A stretch of DNA of 64,000 nucleotides from Tetragonia tetragonoides (lineage: Eukaryota; Streptophyta; Magnoliopsida; Caryophyllales; Aizoaceae): NCBI GenBank assembly GCA_038025085.1, contig CM076151.1, positions 6,003,001 to 6,067,000 of the forward strand. Direction: 5' to 3'. The translations under genes and the position numbers were made by a program. The notes under the pieces are model-generated. The model made no database searches and had not been told where the DNA came from. It saw only the letters and a program-made list of their open reading frames with translations. This document shows, piece by piece, positions 24,875 to 36,404 of the stretch; the first letter of the stretch is position 1; every line of letters begins with the position of its first letter.

Positions 24875-27800
24875 GGATGAACAAACAAGAATTTTCATTA
24901 GAAAAGAACCTGGCGACCCAGAGCAAATGTGTGATTGTTCTCTCATACGGCTGATGGTCCCATTCAAAAGTTTGATTTTGTAAACTGTTATTTTCTCGTC
25001 AATTCTTATACTCTTTATTTATACTAATCTATTTTCAACTAGAATTCTTCTTCCCATCTCAGCTCCAAAATTATCCTCCTGATAGGGCATAGCAATGTTT
25101 GTCCAGCATGTTTGAACAGGCAAGTTCTGGGGTTTACCATTCATTACAAAAAAAACAAAAAAAACAATTGCAACTAGTTATCACATTCACATATCAGATC
25201 CAAATCTGTGGGCTTAAAGATTAAACTGTTTCATTAGATAACATAAAATTCCATTAATAGTAAAAGAGGTTAATTACAAAAGAAAGAGGACAAACATGGC
25301 TATTTTGAGACGCACCACAACAAAAAAGTAAGGTGGTGGTACAGTTGCAAGTAGTTATCACATGTCAGATCCAAATCCGCGGGCATAAAGATTAAACTAA
25401 TCTATCTTGAGTTGAGATATGGAAGCAGTTCTCTGGTGAACCAAGCATGCGATTTGAAGCCCCAAGAAAAAAGAACGAGTGATTGAAGAGAAGAATAGTC
25501 ACATATAAGACATCATAGTTAACAGATTTCACAACACAACTTGGCAAGGTGAAGACCTATCAACAGCAGATATTTGCAGCCTAACATGCTCATCGCGAGT
25601 CTATTATAATTAAAAGCATGTACCAATAATAAAGAGCAGAAGAAGGAAGATAGCACGCTATAGCAGTATGACTTGTGAGTTGCTGCATATTTTTGGAAGT
25701 GAAGATATTAGCAAAAGCCTTGAGTGAGTTAAAGACATGCTGTCCAAGTAACAGAAATCAGCAACTGCATCAAATTAGCAATCAAACTCACATACTATTC
25801 ATCGAATTATTTACCTTCACTTCTACCTCTAGCCCGCGAAGCTTTTGAGAATATCAAAATATATTGAGGATTTGCAACCTAAATGTTGTAAGAATCGTAT
25901 CACTAAAACATGCTCTGCATTAGTATAATTGACGAGAAAGATTCAGTCAATATAGTACCTTCCCCACATATTTCTGCCCAAATCTCTGAGGATTTATAGT
26001 CATGAACCCTGAGTAATCTACCTGTGAATCACAGAATGCTAATTATACAGTAAAATATGCATTTTCACTAACAGAATAGAAGCATATATAACGCCAAAGG
26101 GGAAGAATAATGGGCTCCATCAAGTGGATTGACAAAGGGATGTCACCTGTCTATACCCATGAAATTCAACAAGCCCCCAAAAGACAAATGACTCATGAAA
26201 TTCTCAACATACTCAAGTGGAGAGATTTCCTGGTAACTAAGCACTTGGCTCTATCAATATGAAACCTCATCAAAAGCATCATGTGAGACATATTTCAATA
26301 TCCAAAGATACAATTGATTATCCTCAAAACATCATGCTCAGAAAAGGCTCACTTTGGGCTTGCGGAGGGCCCAGAATGGAAGTTGTTATTTCGCACCTAT
26401 TGCACGGGACTCCCCCAAGGGACATGGGAAGCCCTCGGGGTTAGTTATCGGGTCCCTATTAGACTGATATGGCCGTTTTACTAATGAGCCAGTCTAAAGG
26501 GCCAAACAACGAAATCATGGGTGAATACAAATTCGGTGACCCGGATGGCCTACTAGGGTCCGGGGTCCTCTTGGGTGACAATGGACCCCCCCCCCCCCAA
26601 ATAAGTTTGGGCAAAAATCTCAACCAGGCCCCATGAAGCCGAAAATGAAGGCTATAATCCATGTGTTTTTGGCTTCCAGAGGGCCCCGAAATGAATGCTG
26701 TTAGTTTCACACCATATGGCACGAGATACCCCTTATGGAAGGTCCCCGAGGTCATCTACCTTGTCCCTATTAGGCTTGGACAACTGTTTTTTCCCGATCA
26801 CGCACTCTAAGGGACCAAACACCGAATCAAGGGCGAAAACGAATTCGGAGATCCGGATAGCCTACCAGGGGCACCGAGGGTCCTCTTGGGTGACAATTGA
26901 CCCCCCGAATAAGTTTGGACAATAATCTCAACCCGACCCTTGGAAGCCGAAAATGAAGGCTATAATCCACATTTTTTGGGCTTGTAGATGGCCCTGGAAC
27001 GAAAAATTGTTATTTTCACACCATATCGCACGGGACACCCCTAGGAAGCATGGGAGAATCCTAGATTTGGTTACCGGGTCTTTAGTAGGCTTGGACGATC
27101 ATTTTACTGTTCACTCACTCTAAAGGGCCGAACCTAGAAATCATAGGTAAATACAAATTTCAAATACTTTGATGGCCTACCGGAGGCACCGGGAATCCAC
27201 GTCGGTGACAATGGACCCCCCGAATAAGTTTGGGCAAAAATCTCAACTGGACAGAAAGCCGAAAATGAAGGCTATAATCCATGTGTTTTTTGGCTTCCAA
27301 AGGGCCTCGAAATGAATGTTGTTAGTTTCACACCATATGGCACGGGACACCCCTTGGGGACATGGAAGGCCCCCGAGGTCATCTACCTTGTCCCTATTAG
27401 GCTTGGACGAACGTTTTTTCCAGATCACGCACTCTAAAGGGCCAAACACCGAAATCAAGGGTGATAACGAATTTGGAGATCCGGATAAATTACCGGGGGC
27501 ACCAAGGGCCCTCTTGGGTGACATTGGACCCCTTGAATAAGTTTGGACAATAATCTTAACTCGGCCCTTGGAAGTCGAAAGTGAAGGCTATAATCCACGT
27601 TTTTTGGGCTTGTAGATGGCCCAGGAACGAAAGTTGCTATTTTCACACCATATCGCACGGGACACTCATAGGAAGCATAGGAGAACCCAGGGTTTGGTTA
27701 CCGAGTCGTAAGTAGGTTGGACGACCGTTTTACTGTTCACCCACTCTAAAAGGGTCGAACCTAGAAATCAATCAATCATAGGTGAATACGAATTTCAGAG

Positions 27801-30800
27801 ACCTGGATGGCCTACCGAGGGCACTGGGGATCGACGTGAGTGACAATGGACCCCCGAATAAATTTGGGCAAAAATCTCAATCGGGCCCCACTGAGCCGAA
27901 AATGAAGGCTATAATCCATGTGTTTTTGGCTTCCAGAGGGCCCCGAAAATGAATTGTTAGTTTCACACCATATGGTACGGGACACCCCTTGGGGACATGG
28001 AAGGCCCCTGTGGTCATCTAACTTTTCCCTATTAGGCTTGGGTGACCTTTTTTTTACTAATCACGCACTCTAAAGGGCCGAACACCGGAATCAAGGATGA
28101 AAACGAATTCGGAGATCCGGATAGACTACCAGGGGCACCGAGGGTCCTGTTGGGTGACATTGGCCCCTTGAATAAGTTTGGACTATAATCTCAACCCGGC
28201 CCTTGGAAGCCGAAACGGAAGGCTATAATCCACGTTTTTTGGGCTTGTAGATGGCCCTGGAACGAAAGTTGTTATTTTCACAGCATATCGCACGGGGACC
28301 CCTAGGAAGCATGAGAGAATACAGGGTTTGGTTACCGGGTCTTTAGTAGGCTTAGACGACCGTTTTACTGTTCACCCACTCTAAAAGGGCCGAACCTAGA
28401 AAACATTGGTGGATACGAATTTCAAAGACCTGGATGGCCTACCCGGGATCCACGTAGGTGACAATAGAATCCCTCAGCCCAAAGTTTGGGAAAAAACTCA
28501 AACAGGCCCCGAGAAGCCGAATATGAAGGCTATAATTCACCTTTTTTTGGCTTCCGAAGGGCGCCCCACAACAGATTTTTCTATTTTTGCACCATATTGC
28601 AAGGGCGCCCCTTGGGTCGATTATCAGATCCCAATTAGGCTTGGATGACCATTTCCCTTGTCACCCACTCTAAAAGGGCCAAAAACACCGAAATCATGGG
28701 TGAATACGAAGTTGGGAGACTCTGATGACGCCAAGGGTTTTCTTGGGTGACAATGGACCCCCGGAGAAGTTTGGGCAAAAATCTATGCTGAACTTACATA
28801 AGCAAAGAAGTAGACGCTAAGTATAAATGTCAACAAGTAGATGACGCCTGAAAGCCAACATTAGAGTTGGCATGAGCTCTATCACATGGATTCCAATTGA
28901 TATTTAGGTGGCGGAGAAACATTTAGCAAAGCCACATAGGAGTCTGAGCTTAAGCGCCATGATATTTAGGAGTAAAAACAAAGGAATGAGCATAGAAGAA
29001 ACAAATGATTCAAAGTTTCACCAATTACTATGCTCTAGAAGCCGTGAAAATAATCATTTCATAACCTAAGCAAGGATTACCTTCACTCGCACCAATGGGA
29101 GCTTGGCCTCAGCTTTGATGGCCGCCTTTCTGTTAGACTTTTCAATCAGATTTCTTACCTATGCAATACAGACTACATTATTCCCAATAAACTAAGAAAG
29201 CGAACTATCACCATGAGAAATTATCACCAGCACGTGAAACTAGAGAATTGTGGTTAAAGAGGGAAATCTAGCTGTCATAATAGAAAGGAACTCATTTAGC
29301 ACAGAAGAGAAATTTACCACTTTGTCCAAATGCTCAAGAATCGAATTCTGATCATTTTGATCAACATCAGGTAAGTCCTTCAACACAACCTGGAGATTAA
29401 ATGTTCAATATTTGACTAAGATCACCATATTTAACTTCAATTGATATTTATGTATAATTACCTCAGCATATTCAAAAGGCCTCACTGATTGTAGAGGTAT
29501 CTTGGTTGGGCGATATTGGTTTCCCTACACAAACACAATATCATGAAAAGGCAACAACAAATAAGCTTAACTTATGCAGAAGATAAAAAGGACTGTAATG
29601 AGAATACATAAAACACCTTAATTTCTAAGAGAAGAACGTGCTTTGGCTTTGACTCTCCTTCAATAAGTGATGTGGCAACAGAGGAACCGGGTTGTGTGAT
29701 GTGGAAACCCATTCCTGAAACTTCCTGTGAAATTAACATTCCATCTGTGATACAATTGGATAAAGAATGTGCCTGACCATGATAAATTCTATAATCGTAC
29801 CTGGGGATCAATTAGGCATTCATGCTCATGCCCCCAGACTACAAAATCAAGGAACCGGGGTAAAAAGTGCTCATTTATTGCATTTTTAGGATTTGTTTTG
29901 ATTCTGCATAAAAAAAGAGGCAATGTCACCAAGCACATTCACTCTCCAAACATCCAAGAGCTAATAATTCTTGGAAACCAAACATTAACCTTACCTGAAC
30001 AATTAAAAATGACTAAAAAGAAAGGGAAGTGGTTTTTTTAAATGACAAAAGTGATACCTATTCTGATGTAGAACAAGGATATTAAACCAATCTGAAAGTT
30101 GACATCCTTCTTGTGCTTCAGGACGCATCCATTGAACTGCATGTGGAGTCTGGGCCCCAACAAATCAAACCAAGGTTTATCTGATTAAAGCATCTACTTC
30201 AGAGTTCAGAAGGTAAAAACAAAAATTAATAAAAAAATTAATTAATTTAGCACCTGAAACATTCTGTTTAGCCTTTCATCTCGAATGTTTCCAAGGCCAT
30301 ACAAAGCAACAGACGTCAGACCCTAAGAAAAACACAAATCCCCGTCATTCATGGCAAATATATGAACTTAAGTTTTCTCACGGTGCATTCAGCTTCTAAC
30401 CTTCCGAATGAGAATGGGGCAAACAGCAATTTGGCCAACCCCAGAGCCTCCAAGATCCATTTTACCAAAATAGTTGACAAGATTGCATGCTGAAAGAATA
30501 TCCACAGCAGATAGATTATCCTGTCAACAAAATATAGACACTGATCATTATATCAGAGCACAACAGGAAGTCGAGCATGTTCAGATATTCAAATGCTTGC
30601 TCGTTGAAATTCTCTGACATTCTCCATGTATGAGTACTTCTTGGTACTAATATTGCAATTTTTTCCAGCAATACAAAGAAAAAGAGCATGAAAGGACACT
30701 CCTGCCAGATCATTTCACAAGTACAAGAATCCATTCCCAAACATTCAAGTGTCCATGAAGTTTTTTCCGAGGGCTTTATCATGCTATCTCTATAAATAAC

Positions 30801-33800
30801 GCAGCACGCTGTTAAGTTGCATTATACAGCACTTAGTGGGTTTTGCTCATCCAAACAAAAAGGTGACAGTAGTAAATTCCCGCACTCAAACTGAAATTTA
30901 AAGACTAAATAAAGTCTCAATCGCTAAAAACTAGATGATGAGTGGTAAATAATCAGCACTCTGAAATCTCAGAGTCCCGTAGAAAGTCAAGCGGGGGAAG
31001 AAAAGGCTAACTTTAAGTGGCTAGAACACATTATGACATTAGTATCAAGTTATGCTTCCAACTACTTAAGAATCTCACCATATTAAGTACCAATGTTAAC
31101 AGCACAATAAGTAAACTTACTTAAATCTTAAGATACACAGAAAGTCATATGTAAACACAATCATGACACAATTTATTTTTTGAAAACCCTGTTTCTGATG
31201 GTAGTAAATCCCAAGGTTTTCACGATGAAAAATTTTGAGGGAAGCATTTGAGTATGAAGAAACACTCAAAGCAATCACTCAGGCTTCATAAATAAAGAGA
31301 AAAGGTGAAGAGAAAAACAAAGCGGTTTTCGATGTTACAACCCATACCACTCCAGCAGGATCATCATGATTTCCGTGAATTGTGAAGACAGGTAGGCCAA
31401 CATTGTAGTGAGGATCCTCATAATTTACATGACCGAATCTGTTCCAAGAAAAAGGATTAGTGAATGTCACATATTCGAGATCCAACAAAAGCTAGGCACC
31501 CAAAATCTAACACATGTGCACAATAGTCCTTCCAGGCTTCCTCCTCTGAGACAAGTCATTAGTCTGTTGACTCTACATAACATTACAGGCTAGACAAAGG
31601 CATGCACCTTAAGAGGATAATTACCACCTCCAAGTTGCAGTGGAGACCCGAGACAAAAATTGTGGTTTCAGTCACAATCTTGACAATGATCGTGACTTTG
31701 TGAAATGGTAGCGCTAAGGGTGTCGAGGAACAGGTAGCGGCTTTTGCAGCATGAAAGTAATCGTCCACATAGGTTTTATCAGCTGTTTCTCAGTCATGTT
31801 GGCCACTTTATCAATTGTTATCAACCAATCCAATTAAAAATATTTACACCCACAAATGCAACGGGCTTTGGCGTATCGGCAAGTTCAAAAACCGATACCT
31901 TTTTGACAATAGTTTGTTCCATGTTGGAGACAGGAAAAGATGGTGGAATTGTCAAGAGAAAACCTCTGGAGGGTCCAAACCAAACTCAAGAAACATCAAC
32001 ACTAGTAAAGTTCAAATATATAAGACAAGGAAGTGTGCTTCTCCAGTTCCCACTGGTGAGGGTGTAAAAGAAGGTCACAAAGTCCTGACTCCTGAAAACC
32101 CCTTGACTCAAGTACCAAACAGAAAGCGGAAAACTATGAGTAGTAAAAAGCTGGAATAGTCGAGGAAAGGTAACTGGTAAAGGGTTATCCCGTTCATAGA
32201 CAATTACGCAGATTCCCACTCAAATTTCCGCCACTTTGTACGGTGTACCTAATGGAAGGAAGGGGACAGAGCGATGGAACCTTAGAAATGAATTTCCAAG
32301 GGCAAGCATGGGACACAAGTGCCTTGTCTTGGGCAATCCAATCATTCTGACAAAGGTCATACAGTCATACTTACTCTTGAATGCCACTATAATCCAACTT
32401 CTAAAGGAAACTATCACGACCACTATACCACTTAGAAATCTCAAGTTATAATTGATCATTTTATGTACTTCCATGCCTTCAAAAGTTAGAGTACTAATAC
32501 ATAGTACATCAGTCAAAGTTAATGAAAGGCACAAGGCTTTTTTTATTTCAATAAAAAAAAATGCTAGGAAGCACAATGCTATTAGCTATGTGGCTTCAAA
32601 ATGAATGCATGATTAGATCACCATCTTCTATGGAACCGGCTGCTTAATAAAGCAGAAAGTGGTGCATTCTATCAATTTATATAAGATGCTTTGAAATAAG
32701 TTCCAAATTTAAAGCCACACACACATTCAAGATAATAGAAGATTAACAAACAGGTATTAGACAAAAGTCTGTATGAAACCCAAGTCAAATTCAGCTCCAA
32801 AACCCGTAAGAAAAAAGGCATCCATGTCGAATGCATGAAGCCCTCCCCGCCCCTCCTCCCAATTGATAATGTAGACCACGATGAATACATCAGTATATTA
32901 ATATCAGACAAACCTGTTTGGGAAGTTTAAGGTCTGGTCGCTAACAACTTGGAATTGCACTGGATGATCATTAAGACAGTATCGACGAAGGATCTCCAGA
33001 GCTTTCACCAAAGTCGACCTTGATGGTTTGTTCTCATGAAAGAGATCACCGCCAAGGAGTACGAAGTCCACCTGATGCAAGATATCAGCGTCATATGGTG
33101 TGCAACATGAACGCATAACTAACAATCTGGTGCATCAAACCTCCAGGAGCTGAGATGAGTTAACGGCCAAATGCCATGTATAAAGATGAACTTAGTGCTA
33201 CAGGTACTCGTACAATAAAGCAAATGAGAACTAATCGATCCACTCAGGTCCTTAAAAGTTTTGTGGATGGAAATGGAGCTCTGATTACATTTCTCACCAG
33301 CCTTAGCAAAGACCCAGGGAGAAAAAGGACATGAAGAATAGAGAAATAACATCAAGTGTTCACCTTATGCAGATGACTAAAGCTAATAGGTACTGAAAGA
33401 TAACTGGAGCAATAGATTTACCGGCTGAAGCACAACTCAAGCTGGGGCTCTAGCCAAGTTGAAGAGAACTTTTCTCTTGAGTGGATGCACTATTGTGGGA
33501 ACTATAACGACAAAAACAAATTTGCAGATAAAGGAAATGATCATTTGGTTTTGAATGTGCAGCTAATGGGAAATGATCAGCTGGTTCCATACACGAGTGA
33601 TGAATTTCACAGCTTAAGGAAAATGATAGGTTGGTTTAATAATATGAACACATGAAAGTAATCAACCTGCTTTTGGTCTGCTATTGAGCAAATTTCTTCA
33701 AAAGATTGGAACGAATCATGCCGTCGTACTTCATCTTTCTCCATGTATCCAAGATGGCAATCTGTCGCTACCAGCACTCGTAGAGTATCGCTCGCATCCT

Positions 33801-34683
33801 CCCTGAGAATGAGATAGAATAACCACCACAGAGATAAATTACCTTTGATGCCAAGAGCACCAGTGGAGTGCAATGCGTCAATTTTGCATGAAAATGTCTA
33901 AACCAGTGACTTTCTTTACAGATCATAATGAACCAGCCACATGTGCAATGACAGCCTATACGATGAATTAACCATGATTTCACCGAAAAAGCTAATAACT
34001 TCAATTGTTGGACATATATTTTTTCATGTAGAGGCCATTCTCTTTGACTGCTTTTACAAGTGAGAAAACACAGTAGCCCTCTCTCTATAGCTAGATTAAA
34101 GTCATAGGACAAAAGGAAGAAACAAGCCGTCATGGCGCCAACAAAAAGGGAACCAATCAACATCATATTCTCATTCTATGAATACCGGACATATTATTAG
34201 TTCAACAAAATGCAGTCCAACCTGAACAGACCAACATGATGGATTGATTAACCACAAAAACCTAGTTATATGGTCATTCATTTTACCTTCATTATCAAAC
34301 TTACACTCAACCCAATAAAAACGTGAAAATTAACCGTACAGTGCGGGCTTCAAACTACAATTATCCTGTCGAGTTCAAATCCACCATCAACATAACTTTC
34401 TTCACTTAATCAAACTGATAGTCCAAAGTCAATCAACTTCAGTCCAAAGTCAACAATCTTCAGTTTAGCCATTTCTAGAGAAAGAGGGCTTTACTTTGAC
34501 AACCTCACTTAATCATTGTCTCAAAGAAGCAAATTCCAAATCACCCCATGTTGTTTCTACTAAGTTCCAACCCTTTTGGAGAATCCACTACTAGTATAGT
34601 TACTTAAAACGACAAACTATCTCGAAAGTAAAATGCATAGCAAAATTTACACAAAAGATTATTTACCTAGTTGAATCTGCCAT
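19853..34683 (-). CDS. MRE11: MRE11 double-strand break repair nuclease (22 coding exons)
   Basis: MRE11 is the Mn-dependent exo/endonuclease of the MRE11-RAD50-NBS1 complex, acting in the nucleus in DNA-end processing, meiosis and damage signalling. My splice model (minus strand, all GT-AG): 34683-34667, 33802-33667, 33071-32914, 31438-31348, 30520-30401, 30322-30254, 30149-30058, 29903-29801, 29724-29617, 29524-29462, 29389-29318, 29158-29081, 26021-25959, 25878-25815, 24026-23944, 22628-22515, 22347-22270, 22113-22051, 21686-21427, 21012-20892, 20728-20534, 19885-19853. They total 2181 nt in one frame, 726 residues, close to my memory of the Arabidopsis protein (~720). Phosphoesterase motifs are all present: [37 protein letters not shown] and WGHEHEC. 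The C-terminus carries an RG-rich stretch (RGRGRGRG), acidic clusters, nine Asp in a row and the terminus [10 protein letters not shown]. The start ATG opens [16 protein letters not shown]. Introns are loaded with repeats: array 4 in intron 12, a (TA)n tract in intron 14 and a SINE in intron 15. No disabling change seen. Confidence 0.96.
23420..23530 (-). mobile_element. SINE fragment in MRE11 intron 15
   Basis: On the minus strand: box B-like 'ccaggttcgagtcccc', then a body and 'acccgtgttatc' followed by an A tail (T run at 23419-23428 on +). The box A end is missing or diverged. It lies in the MRE11 sense orientation. Confidence 0.6.
24786..24872. repeat. (TA)n microsatellite in MRE11 intron 14
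   Basis: About 87 bp of uninterrupted TA dinucleotides. The same motif and nearly the same length as the tract at 7879. Confidence 0.97.
26330..28790 (-). repeat. array 4 of the ~312-bp repeat, inside MRE11 intron 12, with dimeric structure
   Basis: The 'gaaggctataatcca' landmark occurs at 26647, 26955, 27267, 27583, 27904, 28218 and 28525 (steps 307-321). Units alternate between two variants. Type A (26647, 27267, 27904) has 'tggcttccagagggcc' and 'accatatggcacgg'. Type B (26955, 27583, 28218) has 'gggcttgtagatggcc', 'accatatcgcacgg' and 'aggaagcat'. Same-type units are much more alike than neighbours, giving a ~625-bp higher-order repeat in three rounds. Orientation is opposite to arrays 1, 2 and 5. 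It accounts for most of the 3.06-kb intron. Confidence 0.9.
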
Positions 34684-34907
34684 TGCAAACGCCAAGAAAA
34701 ATCCAGAATATGAAAGACCTAGAATTAAGAGTAACGCAAGTCAGTGGCGGACGAAGATGCTAATTACGTTACTGAAAAAAACAAAATAAAAATAATTACC
34801 TCCAAAAGGTGCTCCACTTGGAGTTCGAGAGAAACTGAGAAAGAGAAACGTTTTTCAAGCTCCTACTATGGCGGTCATTTGCAAATTGCAATCTGCGAGG
34901 GAAATAA

Positions 34908-34910
<3 letters not shown>

Positions 34911-34944
<34 letters not shown>
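34911..34944. repeat. (GA)n tract upstream of MRE11
   Basis: GA dinucleotides about 230 bp upstream of the MRE11 ATG, reading CT in the MRE11 direction. Position fits the promoter or leader of MRE11. Confidence 0.9.
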
Positions 34945-34947
<3 letters not shown>

Positions 34948-35099
34948 TGTGTCACAGTGTCAGCGTGTCTGTGTTTCGGGTCGAAGTGAAAGCTCCTTGA
35001 TGCTTAAACGGCTTGGGCTTGATAGACTATGTTAAAATTCAACACGGCCCAAACCCAAAATAAACGGACCCGAAGACTTGGGCAGAACCCGTTTCACAA

Positions 35100-35700
35100 G
35101 TCACTAAGTCTGGGTGAACAGGTCGGGTTGGTCCATTTATTAAAAGGTCAGGCTGGGTTGGACATGTTTGTTAGCGGAGCGGGTCGGGACGGGTATGTTT
35201 GTGAGAGGAGCAGGTCGGTCATTAGTCCGTTTAAATTTTAAAAAGTATTTTTTTAATAATATAATATTCAGTGGATTGATCCATTTATGATCCTGTATAA
35301 TCGGTCTAACTTTAAAATGAGTAGACCCGTTTATTCACAGTTGTAAATGGGTAGAGATGGCATTGGGCACGGTTAGCACGAGGCACGATTCGACCCTACA
35401 CGCCTTTTACATGACAGTGGCACGGAGCAAGCACGGGCATGAACGAGCAGTCCTGGTATCGGCTTAGATTTTGAATTGAAAGCACGGTCAAGCACTGCAC
35501 GACACAGTACGACAAGACATGACAAAAATTTAGAAAAAAAGCCTAGGCACAACACGAATACATGCACGACATAACTCTACTTTTTAGATAAGTCAGCATT
35601 ACACGACACGTACACGAACAATTATAAGCACAAAACTCTTTCAAAACACGAAGACATGACACGAACACGGTACGGTACGGTATGGAGCCGGATCCGCTAT
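35100..35700. repeat. degenerate GGGTCGG / GCACGA compositional repeats
   Basis: The first half is rich in 'aggtcgggttgg' and 'gcgggtcgggacggg' words, and the second in 'gcacgaggcacga', 'gcacgacacagtacgac' and 'acacgaacac' words. It is not a regular tandem repeat. It lies between the divergent MRE11 and FRS5 genes. Confidence 0.6.
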
Positions 35701-36088
35701 AGGCCTATAGCCCTCCCATTTGTTCAGGTGTACAAGCCAGTATAGCCTCCCAAAATAAAACGGAAAAATCCAGAGATAAATGAATGCAAAGTGAGCACAC
35801 AATCTAACGGCAGAAGCCAAGTTATCAGAACCAAATCAAGGGAACAAGATCAACATCCTTTCTCTCTCCTTCACAAAGTAAGAACACAAGAACACCACCC
35901 TCAAGTTCTCAATCCCCCGCCCACCATTCTCTCTCTCACTTCTCACCTTCTTCCTTCTTCACCTTCCATGGCCATCATACTATTTATCTCCCTCTAAAAC
36001 CCACATTTTCACCATATCCTATCAAATCCCAATCTCTGAAACCCCTCTAATCAAATCCTCACATACCCATTTTCTCTCTTACCTTCAC

Positions 36089-36319
36089 ATGAAAAACCCA
36101 GAAACCCTAACCCCCAATTCCCTCTTTTCCCGCCATTTTCCTTCAATTTCTCTCTCTAATCAAACCCTTAATTGTATATTGATTGAACCCTTCTTTTCTT
36201 TTACCCTTCATATAAGAAACCCAGAAACCCTAACCCCCAATTCCTCTTTTCCCGCCATGAATCAAACCCCTTTTTCTCCATTGATGATGACACCCACTTT
36301 GTCTCTCATCCTCTCATGA
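36089..36319 (+). other. 76-codon upstream ORF in the FRS5 leader
   Basis: Begins with a true ATG (MKNPETLTPNS...) and ends before the FRS5 ATG at 36405. The peptide repeats NPETLTPNS because the DNA underneath is duplicated. If the leader includes it, it should reduce FRS5 translation. It could also lie upstream of the transcription start. Confidence 0.35.
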
Positions 36320-36337
36320 AAAACCCACAAACCCTAA
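36102..36337 (+). promoter_or_regulatory. three telo-box motifs upstream of FRS5
   Basis: AAACCCTAA occurs at 36102-36110, 36225-36233 and 36329-36337, each inside a repeated 'aacccagaaaccctaaccc'-like block. Telo-boxes are known plant promoter or leader elements bound by telobox-binding factors and linked to growth-related and Polycomb-targeted genes. The function here is inferred. Confidence 0.5.
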
Positions 36338-36404
36338 CCCTCCAATTACATTTACATCTAACCAGTTTTACTTTTTGATTGAGCCCCTATTTATTTTTTC
36401 ATTG

